A stretch of 64,000 bases of DNA from Phorcysia thermohydrogeniphila. Its GTDB lineage: Bacteria; Aquificota; Aquificia; Desulfurobacteriales; Desulfurobacteriaceae. This document shows positions 54,371-62,999 of the stretch, piece after piece. Made by a program: the position numbers and the translations under genes. Numbering within the stretch: position 1 is the first letter of the stretch; every line of letters starts with the position of its first letter. The stretch is taken from the NCBI RefSeq assembly GCF_004339575.1, contig NZ_SMFV01000001.1, forward strand, positions 461,044 to 525,043, written 5' to 3'. Under the pieces are notes generated by a model, which was not told the origin of the DNA, did not search any database, and saw only the letters and a list, made by a program, of their open reading frames with translations.

Positions 54371-54380
54371 GCCACGTGCC

Positions 54381-54683
54381 TTAAGGTGCTATTTTCTTGG
54401 AGGAGGTTACAAGGAGCTTATGAGCACCCTCTTCAAGACGCTTTATCTCCTCTCCAAGCTCCTGTATCTGTTTCTTTAAAAGTTCGTTCTCGTCAAGAAG
54501 GTAAAAGCAGGCGACAACCAGCGCCTTCTCTAAGGTAACCTTGCTGTTACCTGTCTTTATTCTCTCAACCATTGACTCAAGGCGCTGGGCAAGATGTCTA
54601 ACGTATTCAGGGTCCTTATCCGTCTTTATGTTAAACTTCCTTCCTGCTATTACAACTTCTACAGTTTGCGGTAGACTACTCAC
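54381..54683 (-). CDS. zapA: Cell division protein ZapA
   Basis: 100 residues from a GTG behind AAGAGGAAAA. The N-terminal beta-rich part (Val-Glu-Val-Val-Ile-Ala-Gly-Arg-Lys-Phe-Asn-Ile, then Asp-x-Glu-Tyr-Val-Arg-His-Leu-Ala) and the C-terminal coiled coil are typical. ZapA bundles FtsZ filaments. The longer frame upstream reads into pheT and is rejected. Confidence 0.85.
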   Translation of the reverse strand: MSSLPQTVEVVIAGRKFNIKTDKDPEYVRHLAQRLESMVERIKTGNSKVTLEKALVVACFYLLDENELLKKQIQELGEEIKRLEEGAHKLLVTSSKKIAP

Positions 54684-54693
54684 AATTTTCCTC

Positions 54694-57075
54694 TTATGCC
54701 CTAAGCTTAGCGCCAATCTTCTCAAGCTCTTTTATTATAACATCCATAATCTTGTTAACTTCCTCATCTGAGAGAGTTCTGTCAGGAGACCTAAAGAGGA
54801 GAGAGAAAGCAACGCTCTTTTTACCTTCCGGAATGCCCTTTCCGGTGTAAATGTCAAAGAGTTTTAACCTTTCAAGGTACTTCGCAGACTTCCTTATGAC
54901 CTTCTCAACCTCTGCAACCGGAAGGTCTAAGTCAACAAGAACTGCAATATCCCTACTTACCGGTGGGAACTTGGGTATCTGGGAGAAACGTATTCTCTTT
55001 CCTTCAGAGAGTTTAAGGAGCTCCCCTAAGTTTAGCTCTCCAACAAAAATGTCCTGCTTCACTTCAAACCTTTCAAGGACGTCTGGGTGGAGCTTCCCTA
55101 TGAAACCTACTTCTTTACCGTCCACAAAGACTTTTGCGCTCTGACCGGGATGGAGGTAGGCCTCGCTCTCTAAGGGCTTAAACTCTGGGGAAAGTTTTAA
55201 GAGCTCCATCAGCGACTCAAGTATTCCCTTCAGGTCGTAAAAGTCTACGTCCCTTTCACCGTAAAGACCTTCTGGAACTTTGCCAGTAAGGGCAAAGCTA
55301 AGGTGTAAGGGTTCATCGGGAAGTTTCTCACCTCTGTTTACAAAGACGCGGGCTACCTCAAAGAGAAAAACGTTTCTCTCGTTCCTGTTTATGTTCAAGC
55401 ATGCATTTTGGACAAGGCTCGGGAAGATTCTATCCCTCATAAAGCTCCACTCTTCAGAGAGTGGGTTGGCAATCTTTATAAGACCTTCAACGCCAAAGCC
55501 AAATTTTCTGTAGAGTTTCTCCCCTATGAAGCTGTAGTTAACGGCTTCATTTAAGCCGAGGGCTGTTAAGAACTCCTTAACTTCCTGCACCTTGTCGTAG
55601 ACGAAGTTCCTCTCTACCTCAGAGTGCATAAGGGGATAGGAGCTAACGACATTCTTCATGCCGTAAATGCGGACGACTTCCTCAATCAGGTCAATCTCAC
55701 GGGTTACGTCGTACTTTCTCCAAGAGGGAACTTTAACGACTATGTAGTCCTGTTCCTTCCTAACTGTAAAGCCGAGGTTAGAGAGAATCTCAAAGGACTT
55801 CCTTGCAGGGATGTTTACGCCGAGAATCTTCGTAGCCCTATCGGGGTTAAAGACTATAACCTTGGGGGTATAGGGTTTTGGATAGAAGGAGAGCTTCCCC
55901 TTCGCAACTTCTCCACTACAGATTTTCTGGATTAGGTGGAGAGCTCTCTTCGCAGCAAACTCGGTAGCCTCTATGTCTGCTCCCCTTTCAAACCTGTAAG
56001 AAGCATCAGTCATAAGGGCTAAACGCTTAGAGGTCTTCCTGACAGTCATAGGGTCAAAGTGGGCAGACTCAAGGAAGACCTCCTTAGTTTCAAGGGACGT
56101 ACCGCTTTCCTCTCCCCCCATTATTCCGGCTATGGCAACAGGCCTTTCCGAATCCGCTATAACGAGGTCGGATGGAGAGAGCTCCCTCTCCACACCGTCA
56201 AGGGTTACTATCCTCTCACCTTCCTTAGCTCTCCTTACTACAACCTCCCTGCCGGAGAGCTTCTCAAGGTCAAAAGCGTGAAGGGGCTGTCCCAGCTCGT
56301 ACATAACGTAGTTTGTAACGTCAACAACGGCGTTTATTGGCCTTAAGCCCACAAGGTAGAGCCTAACCTGCATCCAGAGGGGGGAGTTTTTATTCTCAAG
56401 TCCCTTTATTACAAAACCGTCGTAGCGAGGACAGGCTGCACCGTCAAGAACCTTAAGGGAGGCCTCATCTTCCGCCTTAAAATCACCCTCTATAAAGGAA
56501 ACCTCGGGAAGTTTTATAGGTTTCCCAAGAACAGCCCTTAACTCCCTCGCAATTCCCAAGACAGAAAGGGCATCAGGCCTGTTTGTTGTTATCTCGTACT
56601 CAATAACCCAGTCATCAAGCCCAAGGGCTTCTTTTATGTCTCTTCCAAGCTCAAGGTTTTCTGGAAGAATCATAATACCCTTTGCTGAATCTGTAAGGCC
56701 AAGCTCCTCCTCAGAACAGAGCATACCCTCAGAAACTTCTCCACGGAGCTTACTCCTCTTAATCCTTACGCCATTTGGAAGCCTTGCCCCGTGAAGTGCA
56801 ACGGGAACAACAGCCCCCTCAAAAACGTTGTCAGCCCCTGTAACTATCTGAAGAACCGTATCTCCAACATCAACTTTACAGATTTTCAGCCTGTCGGCGT
56901 TCGGATGCTTTTTTAGCTCAACAATCTTCCCGGTTACAACCTTTTCAATCCCTTCAGCAGCGTAACTAACAGAATCAACCTCAATTCCGACGTCTGTAAG
57001 GATATCTGCAACCTCCTTTGCGGAGAGCTCTCCTATATCAATAAACTCCTGAAGCCACCTGTACGTTATCCTCAT
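54694..57075 (-). CDS. pheT: Phenylalanine-tRNA ligase beta subunit
   Basis: 793 residues, normal for the bacterial form. The domains run in order: N-terminal helix, tRNA-binding OB fold (about 40-150; Lys-Lys-His-Pro-Asn-Ala-Asp-Arg-Leu), B3/B4 editing, B5, catalytic-like domain and C-terminal ferredoxin-fold anticodon-binding domain (Arg-Asp-Ile-Ala-Val-Leu-Val). It pairs with PheS encoded two bases upstream. Confidence 0.96.
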   Translation of the reverse strand: MRITYRWLQEFIDIGELSAKEVADILTDVGIEVDSVSYAAEGIEKVVTGKIVELKKHPNADRLKICKVDVGDTVLQIVTGADNVFEGAVVPVALHGARLPNGVRIKRSKLRGEVSEGMLCSEEELGLTDSAKGIMILPENLELGRDIKEALGLDDWVIEYEITTNRPDALSVLGIARELRAVLGKPIKLPEVSFIEGDFKAEDEASLKVLDGAACPRYDGFVIKGLENKNSPLWMQVRLYLVGLRPINAVVDVTNYVMYELGQPLHAFDLEKLSGREVVVRRAKEGERIVTLDGVERELSPSDLVIADSERPVAIAGIMGGEESGTSLETKEVFLESAHFDPMTVRKTSKRLALMTDASYRFERGADIEATEFAAKRALHLIQKICSGEVAKGKLSFYPKPYTPKVIVFNPDRATKILGVNIPARKSFEILSNLGFTVRKEQDYIVVKVPSWRKYDVTREIDLIEEVVRIYGMKNVVSSYPLMHSEVERNFVYDKVQEVKEFLTALGLNEAVNYSFIGEKLYRKFGFGVEGLIKIANPLSEEWSFMRDRIFPSLVQNACLNINRNERNVFLFEVARVFVNRGEKLPDEPLHLSFALTGKVPEGLYGERDVDFYDLKGILESLMELLKLSPEFKPLESEAYLHPGQSAKVFVDGKEVGFIGKLHPDVLERFEVKQDIFVGELNLGELLKLSEGKRIRFSQIPKFPPVSRDIAVLVDLDLPVAEVEKVIRKSAKYLERLKLFDIYTGKGIPEGKKSVAFSLLFRSPDRTLSDEEVNKIMDVIIKELEKIGAKLRA

Positions 57076-57076
57076 C

Positions 57077-58105
57077 CTACATACCCCTGAACTGTCTTAA
57101 AAATCTCAAATCGTTCTCAAAGAAGAGCCTTAAATCGTCTATACCGTACTTAAGCATTGCAATCCTCTCAACTCCCATACCGAAGGCAAATCCCTGATAA
57201 ACCTCGGGATTTATACCAACGGCCTTAAAGACGGCAGGGTCAACCATTCCACAGCCGAGAATCTCAAGCCAACCTGTTCCCTTACAGACCTTACAACCCT
57301 TACCACCACATATAACGCAACCAATATCAACTTCAGCACTCGGTTCTGTAAATGGAAAGTAAGAAGGCCTAAAACGAACTTTCGTATCGGAACCGAACAT
57401 CTCCTTAAGGAAGAGCTCAAAAACCCCTTTAAGGTCTGCAAAGGTAACCCTCTGGTCAACCATAAGGCCTTCCACTTGATGGAACATGGGAGTATGGGTA
57501 ACGTCGGCGTCCTTCCTGTAAACCTTTCCGGGAGCAATAATCTGAATCGGTGGTTGCTGTTTTTCCATTACCCTTACTTGAACAGGGGAGGTATGAGTTC
57601 TAAGAACTACGTCTTCAGAAATGTAAAATGTATCCTGCATCTCCCTTGCAGGATGCCCCTTAGGAATGTTTAAAGCCTCAAAGTTGTAAAAATCTGTCTC
57701 TATTTCTGGCCCCTCAGCTACGGAAAATCCCATCGCTGTAAATATCCTTACGATTTCCTTTAAAGTCTTCGTAACGACGTGAAGTGAACCTAAGGGATTT
57801 CTCCTGCCCGGTAAAGTTACATCTATCCTTTCCCGTCTAAGCTTTTCCCTTTTTTCAGCTTCCTTGAAATGTACAAGCTTTTCCTTAAGGAGAGATTCTA
57901 TTTCTGACTTAAGCTCGTTACAGGCTCTTCCAAAGTTTCTCCTTTCTTCTGGAGGAAGCTTAGGAATAGACTTTAAAAGCTCCGTAAGCTTTCCTTTTCT
58001 GCCAATGAACTCTACTCTCAGGTTTTCAAGTTCTTCTGTAGTTGAAACCTTCTCAAGCTTTTCAAGGAATTCTTTCTTTAACTTTTCTAAGGTATTGGGA
58101 GTCAT
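57077..58105 (-). CDS. pheS: Phenylalanine-tRNA ligase alpha subunit
   Basis: 342 residues, the usual size. The class II motifs are clear: motif 2 with Phe-His-Gln-Val-Glu-Gly, motif 3 [10 protein letters not shown], and a Cys-x2-Cys...Cys-x2-Cys knuckle in [11 protein letters not shown]. The ATG at 58105 is chosen because GAGGTGG lies before it and the longer upstream frame is unlike the family. A tandem duplicated decamer (58111-58130) repeats the ribosome binding site, and an in-frame ATG at 58129 is an alternative. Confidence 0.95.
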   Translation of the reverse strand: MTPNTLEKLKKEFLEKLEKVSTTEELENLRVEFIGRKGKLTELLKSIPKLPPEERRNFGRACNELKSEIESLLKEKLVHFKEAEKREKLRRERIDVTLPGRRNPLGSLHVVTKTLKEIVRIFTAMGFSVAEGPEIETDFYNFEALNIPKGHPAREMQDTFYISEDVVLRTHTSPVQVRVMEKQQPPIQIIAPGKVYRKDADVTHTPMFHQVEGLMVDQRVTFADLKGVFELFLKEMFGSDTKVRFRPSYFPFTEPSAEVDIGCVICGGKGCKVCKGTGWLEILGCGMVDPAVFKAVGINPEVYQGFAFGMGVERIAMLKYGIDDLRLFFENDLRFLRQFRGM

Positions 58106-58110
58106 GCTTT

Positions 58111-58130
58111 CCACCTCATTCCACCTCATT
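58111..58130 (-). repeat. Tandem duplicated decamer carrying the pheS ribosome binding site
   Basis: CCACCTCATT occurs twice in direct contact. On the minus strand this reads AATGAGGTGG twice, so both a start codon and an AGGTGG Shine-Dalgarno are doubled just before pheS. Confidence 0.8.
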
Positions 58131-58138
58131 AAGGGAAA

Positions 58139-58164
58139 AGTTGGGTAGATATTATAACCCAACT
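58139..58164 (-). promoter_or_regulatory. Inverted repeat enclosing the -10 element of the pheST operon
   Basis: Perfect 8-bp arms AGTTGGGT and ACCCAACT flank a 10-base centre that contains a consensus TATAAT on the minus strand (58151-58156), about 46 bp before pheS. The symmetry centred on the -10 suggests an operator or a hairpin. No good -35 is seen. Confidence 0.5.
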
Positions 58165-58263
58165 TGCTTGCCATTTTGGAATAGGAACCGGGAGACTGTT
58201 TGAAAAGTCCAAATGACCGAAGCAAGAACCCACAGATTGAAGACACAGAACTTAGCAAGGCAA

Positions 58264-59486
58264 TGTACGATATTTCGTGTAAGCTGGAGAAATTGGATAA
58301 CCTCCTGGGGAACACCCTACAAATACCAACCCCAGGAGGCAAAAATGGAACTACAGAAGATTCTACCAGACCTCGTTAAGGAAGTGGTAAAGCAAACCTT
58401 AGAGTTAATCGTGACGGTTGAAAGAGAAGTGTTTCTTAACAAAGAACGGTTTCTAAGTCAGAAACCTTGATACTGCCCTCGGAAAACTAAAAAACTTGAA
58501 AATACCAAGGGACAGGGAAGGAAAGTTTAGAACTAAGCTGATAGAACCTTACAAAAGGAGAGACATCGACCTTGAGGACTTAATCCTTGGAATGTTTGCC
58601 TCTGGTATGAGTACAAGAACAGTAGCACAAGCTCTTAAAAGCGTGTTTGAACTTAAATACTCTCTCTCAACCATAAGCAAAATATCGCAGGTGACCCTAG
58701 AAGAGATAAACAAGTGGAAACAAAGAAAGCTCAAGAGGAGATACTCAGTCATAATGCTTGATGGAATGTGGCTATCTGTCAGGAGAGACACTGTTGAGAA
58801 AGAAGCTGTTCTTTTTGCTCTTGGTATAGATGAAGAAGGGTACAGAGAGATACTTGATTTTGAAGTCAATCCATCTGAGGGAGCTGAGAGCTTGGAGATA
58901 ATAAAGAGGCTTTATGGCCGTGGTGTAAGGGAAGTCCTTCTTTTTGTGGCAGATAGAGTTACTGGACTTGAGGAAAGGATAAAGGAGTACTTTCCAAGAG
59001 CAGACTTTCAATCGTGTGTGGTTCACAAAGTGAGAAATACTCTGAACAAGGTAAGAGCTAAAGACAGGAAGAAGATAGCGAAGGACTTAAAGAGGATATA
59101 TCAAGCCTCTACGGAAAAGGAGGCTCTGATGGGTTTTGAAAAGTTCAAGGAGAAATGGAAGTTAAAGTATCCTAAGGTTGTAAAGTCTTAGGAACAGGAG
59201 CTTTATAAGCTCTCTACGCTCCTCAAGTATCCTGAGTCTATACAGAGAGTAATATACACGACGAATTTGATAGAAAGGACGATAAAGGAGATAAGGAAGA
59301 GGGTTAAGGTAATAGGAGCTTTACCGTCGGTTAGTGCTGTTGAGAAGTTCGTTTATCTCAGAGTAGCAATGCTTAATGATAGATGGTCTAACAGGGTAAT
59401 AAACGGTTTTTTAGAAGCCAGAGAGGAGATTCAGGAAATGTTCTCCGGGAGGTACTCCTAAATAGCTTACACAAAATTATTGACAC
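58264..59486 (+). mobile_element. Decayed IS256-family insertion sequence
   Basis: About 1.2 kb. Imperfect terminal inverted repeats are recognisable: near 58264-58285 and, inverted, near 59465-59486, sharing TGT, ATTT and a perfect GTGTAAGCT. The only gene is the broken mutator-type transposase. Exact ends and target duplications are not certain; the flanking octamers agree only partly. Confidence 0.7.
58345..59461 (+). pseudogene. IS256-family (mutator) transposase with a frameshift and two nonsense mutations
   Basis: Translation would start at an ATG behind a perfect AGGAGG (58335-58340), and the first 33 codons match IS256 transposases ([12 protein letters not shown]). Around 58435-58445 the reading frame changes from the first to the second frame, probably by a small deletion. 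In the second frame a TAA at 58454-58456 replaces a Tyr codon in Asn-Gly-Phe-Tyr, and TAG at 59189-59191 replaces the conserved Trp of Val-Lys-Ser-Trp. The DDE region (Leu-Asp-Gly-Met-Trp; Phe-Val-Ala-Asp-Arg) and the C-terminal Tyr-Thr-Thr-Asn-x-Ile-Glu-Arg block are otherwise well kept, so inactivation may be recent. Confidence 0.85.
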
Positions 59487-59535
59487 AACCTAATTTTCTG
59501 CTATCCACCTTTTTTAGTTTTTTAGGTGTAATTTA

Positions 59536-62500
59536 TCAGGGGATGGATTGTTCTTTTTTTATTTTCTCCAATTCTTTCTTAATCCACTTGCTATGATGAG
59601 CAGGAATATTGTTTTTTATTCTTTCGTAAAGTCTTTCAGCCTCTGTGAAGTGCTCTAAGAAATCCCCACTCAGTTCTCCCAATTCCTGAAGAACTTTTAC
59701 AAGGAAGATAAGGTGGTTCAATCTGTGGATATCTTCCTTCATATTATATTCTAAAGCTTTTCTTAAATTTCGTTCTGATAGTTTAAGCTTTTCATTTATA
59801 GTTTCTACCTTGTTCCCTCTCCTTTTCAAAAACATTGCCCAATTGTAGTATAGTTGCCCCAGTCCATAATAGATTGCTGACTGCTTCTTTCCGGTCTCTT
59901 TCGCTACCTTAATAGCTCGCAAAAATTTGCATTCAGCCTTCTTGTAAAATCCTTCTACTTCTTCCAGATTTCCCTTGGACCCAGAAAGTTTATCTCCCCA
60001 AGATTTATAAGCAAATCCATAATTTATCAGAGCATCAGAATTTTTATTATTAATACCTAAAGCTTTCTCACAAGCATCAGTTGACTCCTCAAATCTTTCC
60101 AGTTTTCTCAGAACCTTAGAATAAGTATTCCATATACTACTATCACATTCAAAAGTATTCACCAAATCCTTTACAAAAGGTAGGTAACACTCTATTTTTT
60201 CCTTAGGTAAGTTTCCAACCAACTTCATGTACTCTAACGCCAACTTCGGATTCGGATAAAGTTCCAGCAGTCTATTCGCCTCCGATATAGCCTTAGCTAT
60301 ATTTCCACTCCTTTCTAACATCCTCACATATTCTAACGCCAACTCCGGATTCGGATAAAGTTCCAGCAGTCTATTCGCCTCTGATATAGCCTTAGCTATA
60401 TTTCCACTCCTTTCTAACATCCTCACATATTCTAACGCCAACTCCGGATTCGGATAAAGTTCCAGCAGTCTATTCGCCTCTGATATAGCCTTAGCTATAT
60501 TTCCACTCCTTTCTAACATCCTCACATATTCTAACGCCAACTTCGGATTCGGATAAAGTTCCAGCAGTCTATTCACCTCTGATATAGCCTTAGCTATATT
60601 TCCATACTTTTCCTGCAACTTCACATACCTTATCAAGCTCAATTTTGAAGGAATCCCACCGAGACTTTCCAAATTACTACTAACAAAGCTAAGGATTTCC
60701 TTTATGGCTTTTGTAGAGAACTTAATACCTTTTATGTAGGCAAACATAGAAAAATCTTTTTTTACGAGTTCTTTAAATGTCTCCACTGCTTTTCTTTCTT
60801 CTCCTTTTAGCTGGAAGAGCCGACTTTCTAAGTAGCAGTAAAACAAATATTGAGATTTAACTGCAGAATACTTTTTTATAATTTCCTCAGCTTCTCTAAT
60901 TTCTCCTCGAGTCATAAGGAAATTAGCATAGGATAAATCAATTACTGGATTTCCTTTTATCTCTCTTCTTAAGGAGTTTAAAACATCACTGAACCAATAG
61001 AGTTTATACTTCTTATCATACATCGCAAAAATTCCCAGAAATTTCGCTTTAACGTTTAATGGTAATTTTTCGTCAAGAATCACCTTTTCTATACTTTCCT
61101 TCACTTTTGAAAGATTTCTTTCCACAACTCTCTTAAAAAGCTCAAAACCCTTCCTATCTGAGAACTTCTCTTCATAATGCTTCTTGATTTCCTTTATATT
61201 TTTGTATCCTACTAAGAAGAGGAAATTAACGTAGCTAATTGCACTTTCGTAGAAAACTTTTTCGTCTAATGAACTGGAAACAATTCTAATATCCTGAATA
61301 TCGTCCTGCAAATTTCTCCAGAGATACATTTTACTGTAAAATAACCTAAAAAATTCCATCCAAAACTCAAATTCATCTCTACGTAGCTCCCCTTTAAGAA
61401 TCAAATCTACAAACTCTAACTTTTCATCAATAGTCATAAAAGGATATTTTTTTAGGATCCCGAAAAAAATAAAAGAATTCAACCTTTTACCGAACAAGAT
61501 ATAATCAATAAACTCCCTACAGAACCAACTTACGTCAACATCGTTAGCAAACTTTTCCACCACAGAAGCCATTACCTTGTGAAAGAGATAGCCATCAAAC
61601 TTTTTAAAACCTAAACTCTCCATTTCTTGAGCAACAATTCTATGAAGTTCATGAAATTCCTCTGCAGATTTATAATCTCTTTCATTGAAAAACCTATACA
61701 TCAAAGCATATCTAACACTATCGTGAAAGTAATACCACTTATTATCCTCCTTCGTTTTCAAAATACCTTCCTTTAGGAGACATTCTATTAAGCTTCCTTT
61801 TATCCCCAATCTTTCCAAAAAGCGAATATGTATATAAGGTATATGTGCAAGTCTTATCGCAACATCAACTACGTCACTGTTGAAATTTCTTCTAAAGATA
61901 ATCTCAAGAAGCCATGTTAGAAACGTTATACCCGTCCCAGCATTCATAACGTTATTTTCTTCTAAGAATTCCTCTACACTCCTGCCACTTCTTAAAGTTT
62001 TTTCCAGAGCTATCTTTAACAACCACAATATCCCAAAGTTTCCTTTTACAACTTCTTTTATTCTTTTTATATCGTTTTCCTCTAAGTGAATTCCGGACAA
62101 TTGAAAATATTCTCTAACCTCTTTTTCCGATATTTCATCCAATTGATGAACTTGAAACTTTTTCCCCTCTGATTCCAAATAGTTTATAAAACTATTTAAA
62201 TAAAAATCGGTTCCCACCAACTTTCCAAACCTTACTTCCCAAGGACTGTATCTACCAAAAATTATAGCCTTTATGCCACTATAAGCTATTAGCGATAATA
62301 CATAATTCTTCAAATTGTGTCTCTGTTGATCTTCTTGAAACTCTAATTCCCCAAAATATTTTCCTTCGCCCAAGGAAAGAGAAGTTATTATGCTATGATC
62401 CCCCAACTTCTCATGAGTATCTATAATAATCAAAAACTTATCTGCATTCTGTTTTAAGAAGCTCCATAAACTTACTTCAAATTTCTTCCTTTTCTGCTCT

Positions 62501-62949
62501 ATCAAGTACTTAATGATACGTTCACTAACGTTTTTTAATTCACGAACATACTCGTCCTGACCAAAAACTTCCATAACCCGAGATATCAGATATTCGTATT
62601 TTTCTTTAACTTTTTCTTTAACTTCTTTTGCAAAGAGCTGTTCCAATAAACTACTTTTGTTTCCTTCCAACTCCCCATCTATCATCTTACGAAGGAAATC
62701 CGTCATAGTTGATCCTTTAACATTGAGAAACCTCTTATAGAACGTGAAAAAGCTAATCTCCTCCTTTCTTATATCCTCAGCATCAATATATATGCAGACC
62801 CTGTTTCTGCTTTCCAGCATTTTCTTTAGCCACTTCGCTAACTCTGTCTTTCCAGCGCCTCCTGGACCGGAAACAAAATACACACTGTAAGGTTTTTTAA
62901 TTTCCTCTAGTAATCTTCTTCCTAAATCCCTCTCTACAATCGATTTCAT
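59536..62949 (-). CDS. STAND-like NTPase with C-terminal TPR array, function unknown
   Basis: 1137 residues from an ATG behind GGAGGTG. Walker A is Gly-Pro-Gly-Gly-Ala-Gly-Lys-Thr (28-35), Walker B Phe-Leu-Ile-Ile-Ile-Asp-Thr-His-Glu (172-180), and a sensor-like Ile-Ile-Phe-Gly-Arg lies near residue 240. A winged-helix-like region (about 300-440) follows, then a long helical part with TPR motifs. Residues 774-905 hold four 33-residue repeats (99 bp each), the middle ones almost identical at DNA level. This NTPase-plus-repeats plan is that of STAND signalling ATPases, several of which are antiphage sensors; no N-terminal effector domain is seen. The gene is visibly AT-richer than its neighbours and lies between two decayed IS elements, suggesting transfer. 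Function is not known. Confidence 0.8.
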   Translation of the reverse strand: MKSIVERDLGRRLLEEIKKPYSVYFVSGPGGAGKTELAKWLKKMLESRNRVCIYIDAEDIRKEEISFFTFYKRFLNVKGSTMTDFLRKMIDGELEGNKSSLLEQLFAKEVKEKVKEKYEYLISRVMEVFGQDEYVRELKNVSERIIKYLIEQKRKKFEVSLWSFLKQNADKFLIIIDTHEKLGDHSIITSLSLGEGKYFGELEFQEDQQRHNLKNYVLSLIAYSGIKAIIFGRYSPWEVRFGKLVGTDFYLNSFINYLESEGKKFQVHQLDEISEKEVREYFQLSGIHLEENDIKRIKEVVKGNFGILWLLKIALEKTLRSGRSVEEFLEENNVMNAGTGITFLTWLLEIIFRRNFNSDVVDVAIRLAHIPYIHIRFLERLGIKGSLIECLLKEGILKTKEDNKWYYFHDSVRYALMYRFFNERDYKSAEEFHELHRIVAQEMESLGFKKFDGYLFHKVMASVVEKFANDVDVSWFCREFIDYILFGKRLNSFIFFGILKKYPFMTIDEKLEFVDLILKGELRRDEFEFWMEFFRLFYSKMYLWRNLQDDIQDIRIVSSSLDEKVFYESAISYVNFLFLVGYKNIKEIKKHYEEKFSDRKGFELFKRVVERNLSKVKESIEKVILDEKLPLNVKAKFLGIFAMYDKKYKLYWFSDVLNSLRREIKGNPVIDLSYANFLMTRGEIREAEEIIKKYSAVKSQYLFYCYLESRLFQLKGEERKAVETFKELVKKDFSMFAYIKGIKFSTKAIKEILSFVSSNLESLGGIPSKLSLIRYVKLQEKYGNIAKAISEVNRLLELYPNPKLALEYVRMLERSGNIAKAISEANRLLELYPNPELALEYVRMLERSGNIAKAISEANRLLELYPNPELALEYVRMLERSGNIAKAISEANRLLELYPNPKLALEYMKLVGNLPKEKIECYLPFVKDLVNTFECDSSIWNTYSKVLRKLERFEESTDACEKALGINNKNSDALINYGFAYKSWGDKLSGSKGNLEEVEGFYKKAECKFLRAIKVAKETGKKQSAIYYGLGQLYYNWAMFLKRRGNKVETINEKLKLSERNLRKALEYNMKEDIHRLNHLIFLVKVLQELGELSGDFLEHFTEAERLYERIKNNIPAHHSKWIKKELEKIKKEQSIP
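60233..60628 (-). repeat. Four in-frame 99-bp tandem repeats within the STAND/TPR gene
   Basis: Units begin at 60233, 60332, 60431 and 60530. The second and third are virtually identical; the first and fourth differ at a few bases, the fourth diverging at its end. Each encodes a TPR-like 33-residue unit (Asn-Ile-Ala-Lys-Ala-Ile-Ser-Glu ... Leu-Glu-Leu-Tyr-Pro-Asn-Pro). Such identity indicates recent duplication or gene conversion. Confidence 0.92.
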
Positions 62950-62999
62950 AAATACCACACCTCCAAACCAGTAAAATGAAGTGAAGGGAGTACCCATAG

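Noticed and set aside
54371..54380. 6S RNA gene between zapA and fau, its place in many proteobacteria
   Set aside because: The two genes are only 10 bp apart, so there is no room for it.
57077..58342. Long 421-codon form of PheS
   Set aside because: The extra 79 N-terminal codons do not resemble PheS, cross the promoter repeat and IS flank, and lack a ribosome binding site.
58213..58344. Upstream in-frame extension of the transposase ORF from 58213
   Set aside because: IS256 transposases begin at the Met-Glu-Leu-Gln at 58345, which has a perfect ribosome binding site; the extension spans the IS end.
59189..59191. Recoded TAG (pyrrolysine-like) in the transposase
   Set aside because: The same gene has a frameshift and a TAA as well, so simple decay explains it; there is no sign of pyl genes.
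59481..59525. Outward promoter from the right IS end (TTGACA at 59481)
   Set aside because: A perfect -35 is present but the spaced -10 (TATCCA) is poor and transcription would run antisense to the STAND gene; not strong enough to list.
60233..60628. CRISPR-like array suggested by regular repeats
   Set aside because: The 99-bp units are contiguous, without spacers, and are in-frame coding repeats of a TPR protein.
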